Shown here: positions 18,181 through 27,242 of the stretch, in pieces
Layout of the letters: every line of letters begins with the position of its first letter
How positions within the stretch are numbered: position 1 is the stretch's first letter
Source: an uncultured Hyphomicrobiales bacterium
Lineage (GTDB): Bacteria > Pseudomonadota > Alphaproteobacteria > Rhizobiales > Ancalomicrobiaceae
Direction of reading: 5' to 3'
Length of the DNA: 64,000 bases
NCBI GenBank assembly: GCA_903930435.1
Contig: CAIYYN010000054.1
Location: forward strand, 248,001-312,000
Notes under the pieces: generated by a model
What the model was told of the DNA's origin: nothing
Database searches by the model: none
Seen by the model: the letters and a program-made list of their open reading frames with translations, nothing else
Made by a program: the position numbers and the translations under genes

Positions 18181-20058
18181 ATGCATGCTTCCACGGTGGT
18201 GAAATCTGGGGCCAGATGGTCTCCAGCCTTTGCGTCGGCGAGGCCTGGAGATGTGATTTTGACAGACAGTGATAAGATCGTGACAACACCTTATTTGCGT
18301 TGGGGAAAATACGCGCCGCTGGTGCGATTGTTCAATTCGAATGCGCGTCTTTACAGTAAGCGTTATCTGATCGCATTTCTGATGATGGGGTTGACTGCTG
18401 TCACCACATCCGCAAGTGCTTACATCATCAAGAACATCATCAATGGCGTTTTCATCAACAAAGAGATCAATACTGTTTTCCTGATTTCATTTGCGATTAT
18501 AATTATTTATCTTGTTAAGGGCTTATCGACTTATTTTGCGTCGATTATTCTGACGTCCATCGGCAACAGCATCATCGCATCGATGCAGCGGGCCATGTAT
18601 GCGAATTTGTTGCGGCAGGATGTGGCCTATTTCGAGCGTTATTCGGCAGGGGATCTGGTTGCCCGCATCTCTCAAAATGCCCAATCGGCCCGGCAGGCGC
18701 TTGATTTAACCGTGATCGCGTTCGGACGTGATGCAACGACGGTGGTTGCGCTTGTGGCCATCATGGTCCTGCAAAATCCGCTATTGTCCTTGACGGCGCT
18801 CGTCATTCTGCCGTTGGCAGTGTTCGCGATTGCGCGACTCGTGAAGCAGGTGCGGTCGGCAGCACAGCGCGAGGTCGCCTCCATCGGCCGGATCATCACA
18901 CTCATTCAGGAAACGGTCCGCGGCATCCGCGTCGTCAAAGCCTTCGGGCTGGAACACCGGCTCACCGGGGCGACGGGTCAGGTGATCGGGGATGTGGAAG
19001 CGCAAGCCAACCGTATGAGTCGGCTGGCGGCGATGACAAGTCCGCTGATGGAGCTTCTCGGCGGGCTGGCCATTGCGGGCGTGGTCCTGTTCGGCGGACT
19101 GAGCGTTATCCGCTACAACGGCGATCCGGGCGCGTTCTTTTCGTTCATCACTGCCCTTCTGCTCGCCTATGAACCGGCCAAGCGGCTGGCACGACTACAT
19201 GTCGATCTCGAAGCGGTCATCGTCGGCGTACGGATGATGTATGAGATTCTCGATCATCGTCCGGAACTGACGGATCGGACCGATGCCATCGACGTGACGT
19301 TTGATGCCTGTTCAGTGCGGTTCGAGGGCGTGAGCTTTGCCTATGGCGACCGTCCTGTGCTTGACGACATCACGATTGAGGCACCGGCCGGACAGGTGAT
19401 CGCGCTGGTCGGGCCATCGGGGGCGGGCAAGAGCACGCTGTTTGCGCTGCTGGAGCGCTTCTATGATCCATCCTCGGGCAGCATCCAGATCAATGGCACG
19501 GATATCCGGGATCTGAAGCTGGACTGTCTGCGTCGGCATATCGCATTTGTGACGCAGGATACGTTCCTGTTCGATGGAACCATCGCCGCAAATATCGCCG
19601 ATGGACGCCCCGATGCCACGCGTGAGGAAATCATCGCCGCTGCCAGAGCCGCCAATGCCTATGACTTCATCATGGCCAATCCCGACGGATTTGACGCGCG
19701 CGTCGGCGATAGCGGCCAGATGTTCTCAGGCGGCCAGCGGCAACGACTGGCGATTGCGCGGGCGCTTCTGCGCGATGCGCCCATCCTGTTGCTGGACGAG
19801 GCGACATCCGCGCTGGATTCACGGGCAGAGGCAGAGGTTCAGTCCGCCATGAACCGGCTGATGGAAGGACGCACGACGCTCGTGATCGCCCATCGGCTCG
19901 CGACGGTTCGCGATGCCAATGTGATCTATGTGCTGGATGATGGGAAAATCGTGCAGTTCGGCACCCACGAGATGCTGCTCGCCAGCGGCGGGCTCTATGC
20001 CGAGCTCTGCGCCCGCCAGTTTCAGGCTGCCGCAACCCTGGCACCCGTAATTATATGA
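18181..20058 (+). CDS. MsbA-like ABC transporter, fused permease and ATPase
   Basis: A 625-residue half-transporter. Residues about 60-350 form a six-helix exporter membrane domain and 380-625 the ATPase: Walker A GPSGAGKST at 411-419, signature FSGGQ at 515-519 and Walker B LLLDEAT with Asp539-Glu540. It should work as a homodimer in the inner membrane, flipping a lipid or lipid-linked glycan. It is the only obvious exporter in the island and lies at its right edge, divergent from the rhamnosyltransferase, so it may flip the assembled unit; a general lipid A flippase role is also possible. The N-terminal 50 residues are unusually long and the start is not certain. Confidence 0.85.
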   Translation: MHASTVVKSGARWSPAFASARPGDVILTDSDKIVTTPYLRWGKYAPLVRLFNSNARLYSKRYLIAFLMMGLTAVTTSASAYIIKNIINGVFINKEINTVFLISFAIIIIYLVKGLSTYFASIILTSIGNSIIASMQRAMYANLLRQDVAYFERYSAGDLVARISQNAQSARQALDLTVIAFGRDATTVVALVAIMVLQNPLLSLTALVILPLAVFAIARLVKQVRSAAQREVASIGRIITLIQETVRGIRVVKAFGLEHRLTGATGQVIGDVEAQANRMSRLAAMTSPLMELLGGLAIAGVVLFGGLSVIRYNGDPGAFFSFITALLLAYEPAKRLARLHVDLEAVIVGVRMMYEILDHRPELTDRTDAIDVTFDACSVRFEGVSFAYGDRPVLDDITIEAPAGQVIALVGPSGAGKSTLFALLERFYDPSSGSIQINGTDIRDLKLDCLRRHIAFVTQDTFLFDGTIAANIADGRPDATREEIIAAARAANAYDFIMANPDGFDARVGDSGQMFSGGQRQRLAIARALLRDAPILLLDEATSALDSRAEAEVQSAMNRLMEGRTTLVIAHRLATVRDANVIYVLDDGKIVQFGTHEMLLASGGLYAELCARQFQAAATLAPVII

Positions 20059-20212
20059 CGGGCAAACGCGTCCATCAGCGATGTGACGATTTCAGATGTC
20101 AAGCCGCGCGGAAACGATCATCCGTGCAGATCATCCCGGCGGATGACAGCCAAACGTGGTCCATGCTAGAGCAATCGGCTTGATCCAGTGCCCGGAACAT
20201 GAACGGACCAGA

Positions 20213-21679
20213 ATGACGGACCAGTCCTTGCCTCCAGATCAGCCAGCAACCCGCAAGGTCTTCATCAAGACCTATGGCTGCCAGATGAATGTCTATGATA
20301 CCGAGCGCATGACGGATGTGCTGTCGGGTCAAGGCTTTGTCGCGACCGAGACTGCGGATGACGCCGATCTGGTGATCCTGAATACCTGCCATATCCGCGA
20401 GAAGGCGGCAGAAAAGGTCTATTCCGATATCGGGCGGATGCGCGAGATCAAGGAGACGCGCGCGAGTTCAGGTCAGTCGACCATGATTGCCGTCGCCGGT
20501 TGCGTCGCGCAGGCCGAGGGCGCCGAGATCACGCGGCGTGCACCGACCGTCGACATGGTCTTCGGGCCGCAGAGCTATCACCGGCTGCCCGAACTGATCA
20601 GACAGGCGGAGGCTCGCGCCGCAGGGTTCGGGGCCCGCCCGATCGCGACCGACTTTGAAGCCGATGAAAAGTTTGAGGAATTGCCTGCTGCGTCAGGGGC
20701 AGCAACGCGGGCGCGCGGCGTCACGGCGTTTTTGACCGTTCAGGAAGGATGCGACAAGTTTTGTACCTTCTGCGTCGTCCCCTACACGCGCGGGGCCGAG
20801 ATCTCGCGGTCGGTCACCCAAGTGCTGGCGGAAGCGCGCAGGCTGGCGGATGCCGGGGTGCGGGAAGTCACGCTGCTCGGCCAGAATGTCAATGCCTATC
20901 ATGGACTTGCGCCGGATGGGGCGAACTGGTCGCTGGCCCGGTTACTCTATGCCCTGGCTGACATTCCCGGTCTCGACCGCTTGCGCTACACGACCAGCCA
21001 TCCCCGTGACATGGGCGACGACCTGATCGCGGCCCACGCCGATCTTCCGCAACTGATGCCCTATCTGCATCTGCCGGTGCAGTCGGGGTCCGACCGCATT
21101 CTGGCGGCTATGAACCGTCGGCATACCCGCGCGGACTATCTGCGACTGATCGAGCGGATCAAGACAGCGCGACCGGATATCGCGATGTCGGGAGATTTCA
21201 TCGTCGGCTTTCCAGGTGAGACCGATGAAGACTTCGAGGCGACGATGTCGATTGTCCGCGAAGTCAGCTATGCCGCCTGTTTCTCGTTCAAATATTCGCC
21301 GCGCGCTGGCACTCCGGCTGCGACACTGGCAACCCAGGTTGACGAGGGCCTGAAAACCGAACGTCTGCTACGGCTCCAGGCGCTGATCAACGACGAGACT
21401 TACGCGTTTAATCGCAGTGTCGTCGGTCGGACCATGGACGTCCTTGTCGAAAAGCGGGGCAAACGCGCTGGTCAATTGGTCGGTCGTTCGCCCTGGCTGC
21501 AGCCTGTGCATTTCGATGGACCTGAGACGCTCATCGGCCAGATCTGTTGCGTGAATGTCGATCGGACAGAGAGTTTCAGTCTTTTTGGCAAAGCACTCTC
21601 GACGGATCGCCCGGAAGCAGGGATGATAGGGTCGTCGACTGGGAGAGCGATTCGAATCACTGGCGAAACTGCGCGGTAG
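20213..21679 (+). CDS. miaB: tRNA-2-methylthio-N6-(isopentenyl)adenosine37 synthase
   Basis: A 488-residue methylthiotransferase. The UPF0004 domain holds the sulfur-donating cluster cysteines Cys23, Cys59 and Cys97 ([21 protein letters not shown]); the radical-SAM domain has CDKFCTFC, the CxxxCxxC that binds the 4Fe-4S cluster and SAM; a TRAM domain ends the protein. It adds the methylthio group to i6A37 of tRNA. The ATG at 20213 starts the conserved protein; an upstream in-frame start at 20156 would add a non-conserved tail. First gene of the conserved miaB-phoH-ybeY-corC-lnt block. Confidence 0.97.
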   Translation: MTDQSLPPDQPATRKVFIKTYGCQMNVYDTERMTDVLSGQGFVATETADDADLVILNTCHIREKAAEKVYSDIGRMREIKETRASSGQSTMIAVAGCVAQAEGAEITRRAPTVDMVFGPQSYHRLPELIRQAEARAAGFGARPIATDFEADEKFEELPAASGAATRARGVTAFLTVQEGCDKFCTFCVVPYTRGAEISRSVTQVLAEARRLADAGVREVTLLGQNVNAYHGLAPDGANWSLARLLYALADIPGLDRLRYTTSHPRDMGDDLIAAHADLPQLMPYLHLPVQSGSDRILAAMNRRHTRADYLRLIERIKTARPDIAMSGDFIVGFPGETDEDFEATMSIVREVSYAACFSFKYSPRAGTPAATLATQVDEGLKTERLLRLQALINDETYAFNRSVVGRTMDVLVEKRGKRAGQLVGRSPWLQPVHFDGPETLIGQICCVNVDRTESFSLFGKALSTDRPEAGMIGSSTGRAIRITGETAR

Positions 21680-21724
21680 CCAGACCCCGAAGGGCCTGCG
21701 ATACCTGCTTCAAGGAGGATCTGC

Positions 21725-22873
21725 GTGAGCGAGACGGGCCGTCCGAAGTCTCCGATCCCACATGCGGCAAGGCCGCTTCCCGCCTTCATCACAGGCAAAC
21801 CTGTGGGGCCATCGCTGGTGGCCCATGCGTCGGACCTGACGCATCTGGTGCTGGCCTTCGACGATAATCGAATGGTTGGCGACCTCTACGGCGAATTCGA
21901 TCAAAATCTGGCGGAAATTGAACGTGGACTTGGCGTCACGCTGGTCGCGCGCGGTAATCAGGTCACCATCAAGGGCGTGCATGAGGCCTGTGAACAAGCG
22001 CGCGACGTGCTCGAAGGGCTCTATGATCGCCTGACGGCCGGTGAACGGGTGCAGGCTGGCGATGTCGACGGCGCGATCCGCATGGCACGGTCGCGGGGTA
22101 CGCAATTGCCCCTGCCGACGCTGGAGCCGAAGGCTCGCATAGCCGCAGCGCAGATTTCGACACGACGCAAGACGGTCGTTGCCCGAACCCCGGGTCAGGA
22201 CGCCTATATCCGCGCCATGGACCGCGCCGACCTGATTTTCGGCGTTGGACCAGCCGGAACCGGCAAGACCTATCTCGCAGTTGCCTATGCGGCGGCGCTG
22301 ATCGAACGCGGTGAGGCGACCCGGCTGATCCTGTCGCGTCCGGCAGTGGAAGCGGGTGAACGTCTCGGCTTCCTGCCCGGCGACATGAAGGAAAAGGTCG
22401 ATCCGTACCTGCGCCCGCTGTACGACGCACTTTATGACATGATGCCTGCGGAAAAGGTCGAGCGTGGCCTGCAATCCGGCATGATCGAAGTGGCCCCGCT
22501 CGCGTTCATGCGTGGCCGAACCCTCGCCAATGCCGTGGTGCTTCTGGACGAAGCGCAGAACTGCACGACGATGCAGATGAAAATGTTCCTGACCCGACTG
22601 GGTGAAAACTCCAAGATGATCGTCACGGGCGATCCGACCCAGGTCGATCTGGGTCCCGGCCAGCGCTCGGGCCTCGTCGATGCGCTCGACGTTTGTAAAG
22701 ACATCCCGGGTGTCATCAGCGTCCATTTCAACGAGACTGACGTTGTCCGTCATGAACTCGTCGGCCGCATCGTCAAGGCCTACGATGATCAGTCGCGGGA
22801 CCGGCTGGCGAATGAACGCGCGACCCATGACGCCCGCACGGCACGCTTTGCCCGTGAAGGAGGCACTGCGTGA
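21725..22873 (+). CDS. phoH: PhoH-family ATPase
   Basis: A 382-residue PhoH/YbeZ protein read from GTG with a strong AAGGAGG 7 bases upstream. The P-loop is GPAGTGKT (175-182), and VVLLDEAQNCT carries Walker B. YbeZ-type PhoH interacts functionally with YbeY, whose gene overlaps its stop here (GTGA). Likely role: ATPase/RNA-associated partner in ribosome and RNA quality control. An N-terminal KH-like region (about 40-100) precedes the ATPase. Confidence 0.95.
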   Translation: MSETGRPKSPIPHAARPLPAFITGKPVGPSLVAHASDLTHLVLAFDDNRMVGDLYGEFDQNLAEIERGLGVTLVARGNQVTIKGVHEACEQARDVLEGLYDRLTAGERVQAGDVDGAIRMARSRGTQLPLPTLEPKARIAAAQISTRRKTVVARTPGQDAYIRAMDRADLIFGVGPAGTGKTYLAVAYAAALIERGEATRLILSRPAVEAGERLGFLPGDMKEKVDPYLRPLYDALYDMMPAEKVERGLQSGMIEVAPLAFMRGRTLANAVVLLDEAQNCTTMQMKMFLTRLGENSKMIVTGDPTQVDLGPGQRSGLVDALDVCKDIPGVISVHFNETDVVRHELVGRIVKAYDDQSRDRLANERATHDARTARFAREGGTA

Positions 22874-23385
22874 TAGAGACGCCTGACGCGGGGCCGATTG
22901 CCATCCAGATGACAATCGAAGCCGGTGACTGGGGCGATGAAACGGGGCTTGCCGACGCTGTGGATCGGATTATCGCAGCCGCGATCGAGGTCGGTCGGTT
23001 TGATTTGCCGCCTTCGGCAGAAGTATCGCTGGTCCTGACCGACGACGCTCATATCCGCGACCTGAACCGGACCTGGCGCGGAAAAGACAAGGCAACCAAT
23101 GTCTTGTCCTTTCCCGCAAGCGATGGCGATGAGCCTGATCCGTCAAACGATGACCCGGATCAGCCGATCCTTCTGGGTGATATCGTGATTGCGCGGGAAA
23201 CGCTCGTTCGTGAGGCCCACGATGAAGGCAAGTCCGTCGCTGATCATTTCAGTCACCTCGTCGTGCATGGGTTCATGCATCTCATGGGATACGACCATGA
23301 GGATGACGCGGAGGCCGACGAGATGGAGGGCATCGAGACGGACATCCTCGCCAGTCTCGGAATTGCCGACCCTTATGCAGATTGA
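22870..23385 (+). CDS. ybeY: Endoribonuclease YbeY
   Basis: A 171-residue UPF0054 metalloenzyme. The zinc site HGFMHLMGYDH holds His133, His137 and His143. YbeY acts in 16S rRNA 3' maturation and ribosome quality control. GTG start, overlapping the phoH stop by four bases. The insert DGDEPDPSNDDPDQ (86-99) before LLGDIVI is an acidic loop of the sort common in alphaproteobacterial YbeY. Confidence 0.95.
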   Translation: MIETPDAGPIAIQMTIEAGDWGDETGLADAVDRIIAAAIEVGRFDLPPSAEVSLVLTDDAHIRDLNRTWRGKDKATNVLSFPASDGDEPDPSNDDPDQPILLGDIVIARETLVREAHDEGKSVADHFSHLVVHGFMHLMGYDHEDDAEADEMEGIETDILASLGIADPYAD

Positions 23386-23478
23386 ACTTGAACGCCAGTA
23401 TCACACCCTCGCCGATTGAGTGCTTGAGACACAGGCGGATAACTGGCACAATCAGGGCACACTTGAAAAAGGAATGAC

Positions 23479-24582
23479 ATGTATTCGGTTCATCCTGCCA
23501 GACGGGATTGGCAATCAGATGATGGACGGAATCGAGACGAAGGTGAAATGAGCGACACGCAAGCTTCCAGTACCGTGTCCGGGGGTGAGACTGTCTCAGC
23601 CCCGGACGGATCTGATCGATCAGGCGAAAGTTGGTTCGACCGATTGCTGTTGGCGGTCGGGCTCAAGCAGTCCGCCGCCGACATTCGCGAAAATCTGGAA
23701 ACCGTTCTTGAAACGGAAGATGACGCTGATGCGGTGTTTTCACCGCTCGAACGCGTGATGATCCGCAAGATCCTGCACCTGAAAGAGACCAGTGTCGAAG
23801 ACGTGATGCTGACCCGCTCGGCGATTGATGCGGTTCCCGCCGATATCGATCTGGCGCATCTGATGATCATGTTCTCGCGCACGGGCCGCAGCCGCATGCC
23901 GGTCTATCGCGAAACACTCGATGATGCCTTCGGCATGATCCATATCCGCGATCTCATGAACTGGATCGCGCGCGCTGCCGCCGGTCCGGCCATCGACAGC
24001 GAAACGGCGCCGGATCCGCTGCAACCCGTCACGCTGGCCGGTGTCGACCTCACGATCAGGCTGTCTGACACGGATCTGGTGCGCAATGTGCTTTTTGTCC
24101 CCGCCTCGATGCCAGCGACCGATCTTCTGGCGCGCATGCAGACCAATCGCATCCAGATTGCGCTCGTGATCGATGAATATGGTGGCGTCGACGGGCTCGT
24201 CAGCCTGGAGGATATCGTCGAGACCGTTGTCGGCGATATCGAGGATGAACATGATACCGGTGAGGACGAGGGCACGATCCAGGCCGACGGCAAGGATATC
24301 TGGATCGCCGATGGGTCTGTTGTGCTCGAAGATGTCACCCAATTGACGGGTATCGATTTCGGGCCGGCGGGGCTTGAAGAAGAGGTTGATACGCTCGGCG
24401 GGCTCGCCTTTGCGCTGTTTGGCCGCGTTCCACGTCCGGGAGAAGAATTGTCGACCGATCTGCTGCCGGATCTCGTCTTCGAAGTGGTGGATGCGGACAG
24501 TCGACGGATCAGGCGATTGCGTCTGCGTCGACACGATCCGGACAGCACGCCGGTTTCGGAGACGCCCGCTTCGCACGAGTGA
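23479..24582 (+). CDS. CorC/TlyC-family CBS-domain protein (hemolysin-like)
   Basis: A 367-residue cytoplasmic protein with two tandem CBS domains (about 110-240, with TRSAIDAVPADIDL and RMPVYRETLDDAFGMIHIRDLM) and a C-terminal CorC_HlyC transporter-associated domain (about 270-355, GGLAFALFGRVPRPGE). Relatives bind adenine nucleotides and influence Mg/Co efflux or lnt-linked envelope functions; 'hemolysin' is a legacy name. An alternative start at 23548 (MSDTQAS) is preceded by GAAGG and may be the real one. Lies between ybeY and lnt, the standard order. Confidence 0.88.
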   Translation: MYSVHPARRDWQSDDGRNRDEGEMSDTQASSTVSGGETVSAPDGSDRSGESWFDRLLLAVGLKQSAADIRENLETVLETEDDADAVFSPLERVMIRKILHLKETSVEDVMLTRSAIDAVPADIDLAHLMIMFSRTGRSRMPVYRETLDDAFGMIHIRDLMNWIARAAAGPAIDSETAPDPLQPVTLAGVDLTIRLSDTDLVRNVLFVPASMPATDLLARMQTNRIQIALVIDEYGGVDGLVSLEDIVETVVGDIEDEHDTGEDEGTIQADGKDIWIADGSVVLEDVTQLTGIDFGPAGLEEEVDTLGGLAFALFGRVPRPGEELSTDLLPDLVFEVVDADSRRIRRLRLRRHDPDSTPVSETPASHE

Positions 24583-24700
24583 ACGGACCGCTTTTTCCTG
24601 CCGTTCGGAATCTGGGTGGCTGGGCGCGAAACCATTGGGTTGTCAAACGTATTTCCTCCGCCTTCGTAGATCACTTGGCGGCGCATGAAAGGTTGATCGC

Positions 24701-26308
24701 GTGTTTCAAGGGATCGCGGGTGTGATTGCCCTGCAGTGGGGATGGCGGCGGTATGCCATCGCATTGTTTGCCGGAGGGATCGCGGCGTTTTCGCAGGCAC
24801 CTTACCACGCTTTTCCGGTCCTCTGGCTATCGATGCCGGTGCTCGTCTGGCTGATCGACGGCGGTGTCGACGGGGGCGCGAGATCGCGGACGAGCAGTCT
24901 GCTGGCAGCCTTCCGGATCGGATGGGTCTTCGGCTTCGGGTATTTCCTGAGCGGGCTGTGGTGGATCGGCGAGGCGTTCCTGGCTGACGCTGAACACTAC
25001 GCCTGGGCCATGCCATTCGCGGTCGTTCTCTTGCCCGGTTTTCTGGCCGTCTTCAGCGGTTTTGCAACGCTTGCCGCGCGGGCATTCTGGCCCAGGGGTC
25101 CCTCAAGGGTCGCTGTTTTGGCTGTCTGCTGGACCATCGCCGAATATGGTCGCGGACATTTCCTGACGGGCTTTCCCTGGAATGATCTTGGTTACGCGCT
25201 CGCTGCCAATACAACCCTGATGCAGGTCGCTTCGCTCGTCGGCATACCGGGATTGACCCTGCCAGCTGTCCTGATTTTTGCCGCACCCGGCGCGCTTGAC
25301 GGTGGCAGGGGTGGCCGCAGGTTCGTGATCGCTGCCGCATTGCTGTATGCCGGGATTATCGGGTTTGGCATCGTTCGTCTTCAGTCAGCAACAACCGATC
25401 ATGTTGCCGATGTCAGATTGCGCGTCATTCAGCCTGCGGTCACCGACTGGCAGAAGTGGCAACCTGAATCCGCAGCAAAGCTGATGGCAACATATGCCGA
25501 TCTTTCAGTGAATAATTCCAGTGGCTTGCGGACGGGATTAAGCGGCATAACGGTCCTGGTCTGGCCGGAGTCGCCATTCTCATTCCTGCTGGCACGCACG
25601 CAATGGGCTCTCGCATCGATTGCCGACCTGCTAAAAACAGGCCCAACGGTTCTGGTCACCGGGGCTGTGCGCGCGGAACCGCCCGATGGCAACGAAACAG
25701 GACCACGGTATTATAACTCAGTCTATGTCATCGGCAGTGATGGCGAGATCAATGCCGCCTATGACAAGACCCATCTGGTCCCCTTCGGCGAATATATTCC
25801 GTTCAAACCCCTGTTTGATCTGATCGGACTGACACAGCTGACGCAGATCAAGTCGGGTTTCTCGACGGGTCCGGGGCCGCGCACCCTGGATATTCCGGGT
25901 GCACCGCCTGCCGGGATGTCGATTTGCTACGAGGCCGTCTTCCCCGGGAAAATCGTGGATCCTGCCAACCGGCCAAAGTGGATCGTCAATGTGACCGACG
26001 ATTCCTGGTTTGGCCTGTCGCCGGGCCCCTACCAGCATCTCGAGCAGGCGCGCCTGAGGGCTGTCGAAGAAGGTCTGCCGCTGGTCCGCTCGGCAAATGC
26101 CGGTATTTCTGCTGTTATCGATGCCTACGGACGCCCTTTTGCCCCTTTGCCACTTGGAAAGGCCGGCACATTTGATTCGGACCTGCCGGTCAGTCTCGAA
26201 CCAACACTCTACGTAGTAATCCGCGATAACGGTGTAATCGCCGAACTCATCATCATCGCTTTGTACATATTGTGGGCAAACCGCCGTCGCAAACGTTCGA
26301 CATGTTGA
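24701..26308 (+). CDS. lnt: Apolipoprotein N-acyltransferase
   Basis: A 535-residue inner-membrane enzyme that adds the third acyl chain to lipoproteins. About six N-terminal helices are followed by a periplasmic nitrilase domain with the catalytic triad in context: Glu in WPESPFSF, Lys in YDKTHLVPFGEY and Cys in SICYEAVFP. A last helix ends the protein. GTG start. It follows corC by 118 bases in a conserved order. Confidence 0.95.
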   Translation: MFQGIAGVIALQWGWRRYAIALFAGGIAAFSQAPYHAFPVLWLSMPVLVWLIDGGVDGGARSRTSSLLAAFRIGWVFGFGYFLSGLWWIGEAFLADAEHYAWAMPFAVVLLPGFLAVFSGFATLAARAFWPRGPSRVAVLAVCWTIAEYGRGHFLTGFPWNDLGYALAANTTLMQVASLVGIPGLTLPAVLIFAAPGALDGGRGGRRFVIAAALLYAGIIGFGIVRLQSATTDHVADVRLRVIQPAVTDWQKWQPESAAKLMATYADLSVNNSSGLRTGLSGITVLVWPESPFSFLLARTQWALASIADLLKTGPTVLVTGAVRAEPPDGNETGPRYYNSVYVIGSDGEINAAYDKTHLVPFGEYIPFKPLFDLIGLTQLTQIKSGFSTGPGPRTLDIPGAPPAGMSICYEAVFPGKIVDPANRPKWIVNVTDDSWFGLSPGPYQHLEQARLRAVEEGLPLVRSANAGISAVIDAYGRPFAPLPLGKAGTFDSDLPVSLEPTLYVVIRDNGVIAELIIIALYILWANRRRKRSTC

Positions 26309-26503
26309 CTTGTCACATATCTCAAGATCATGTTACAACCAGACGGGCTAGTAACGAGAGTTATCTGAATTAGGGATGCAACCCGCACCGTTATCATCAG
26401 ATACTTTCGCAAAAAAACCAAAAATAGCCCGTGTCTGCGACGATGCTTTGCTGATCACGTTAAGCACGTTGCAGAAGTTCCAATCAATAACACAGGTGCC
26501 AAA

Positions 26504-26917
26504 ATGGCTAGTAAAAAATCCCCGAATCCAATCGATATTCATGTGGGCAGTCGCGTGCGTCTGCGCCGTATGATGCTGGGCATGAGCCAGGAAAAGCTGG
26601 GCGAACACCTTGGCATTACATTCCAGCAGATCCAGAAATATGAAAAAGGGACGAACCGTATCGGCGCAAGCCGGTTGCAGGCGATCGCCCGTGTTCTGAG
26701 CGTTCCGCCAGCCTTCTTCTTCGAAGATGCGCCGGGTGTCATGCCGGTTGCAGGCAATCAAGGCTTCGACGAGCCGCAATCTGCGTCCTATGTCGTTGAC
26801 TTCCTGTCGAGCTCGGAAGGCCTGTCTCTGAACAAGTCCTTTGTTCGGATCAAGGATTCCAAGACCCGCAAGAAGATCGTCGATCTCGTGCGCGCCATTG
26901 CAGGCGACGACGACTGA
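26504..26917 (+). CDS. XRE-family helix-turn-helix regulator
   Basis: A 137-residue DNA-binding protein. The HTH_3 domain spans about residues 14-68 (SRVRLRRMMLGMSQEKLG, then ITFQQIQKYEKGTNRI as recognition helix). This orthologue sits between lnt and metK in many Hyphomicrobiales and resembles the rhizobial PhrR group. The C-terminal half is charged and probably dimerises. Its targets are unknown; metK downstream is a candidate by position only. Confidence 0.88.
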   Translation: MASKKSPNPIDIHVGSRVRLRRMMLGMSQEKLGEHLGITFQQIQKYEKGTNRIGASRLQAIARVLSVPPAFFFEDAPGVMPVAGNQGFDEPQSASYVVDFLSSSEGLSLNKSFVRIKDSKTRKKIVDLVRAIAGDDD

Positions 26918-27242
26918 GCAGCGCTCGGGGATCTCGGCGAGATCCGGAGACGTGACTGAATACGGATTTGGCCCGCGAGCTTTGCTCGCGGCCTGCCCGT
27001 AGATGAAGTCTGGATTTGAACGGTTCAGTCCGGTCGCGGGATTGCTGCGGGCGGATTTCGTTCGTGGACAAGCTTCAAAGTTTGTGAATTCGCTACCGAT
27101 GCGACCCACCCGGCGAAGAGGCCGCCTTTCGCGGATTTGCCGAAAGGCTTGACCTTCGCGCAATACCGCTGATAGACGGTACAGCTCATATCGACCCTGC
27201 CGGTATCGAATTTCCCTGTCAAATCGGTTGTGTGAGGCTTCA
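26918..27242. promoter_or_regulatory. metK upstream region with two hairpins
   Basis: A 325-base gap. Just after the regulator's stop lies GGATCTC-GGC-GAGATCC (26929-26945), and then CCGCGAGC-TTT-GCTCGCGG (26973-26991); neither has a T-run, so they are at best weak terminators or attenuators. I looked for, and do not see, a recognisable SAM-II or SAM/SAH riboswitch. The rest has no supported gene. Confidence 0.45.
26973..26991 (+). terminator. Hairpin downstream of the XRE regulator
   Basis: Perfect 8-bp stem with a three-base loop, 55 bases after the stop codon. No T-tract follows, so it might terminate through Rho or only protect the 3' end. Confidence 0.4.

Noticed and set aside
21710-22915. 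401-codon minus-strand frame opposite phoH
   Set aside because: phoH has full motifs on the plus strand; the opposite frame is a GC-rich shadow without motifs.
27025-27222. 65-codon minus-strand frame upstream of metK
   Set aside because: No SD or known family; not enough to call a gene, mentioned in a finding.
27000-27242. SAM riboswitch before metK
   Set aside because: No SAM-II, SAM-V or SAM/SAH-like conserved core was recognisable by eye; a covariance search is needed to settle it.
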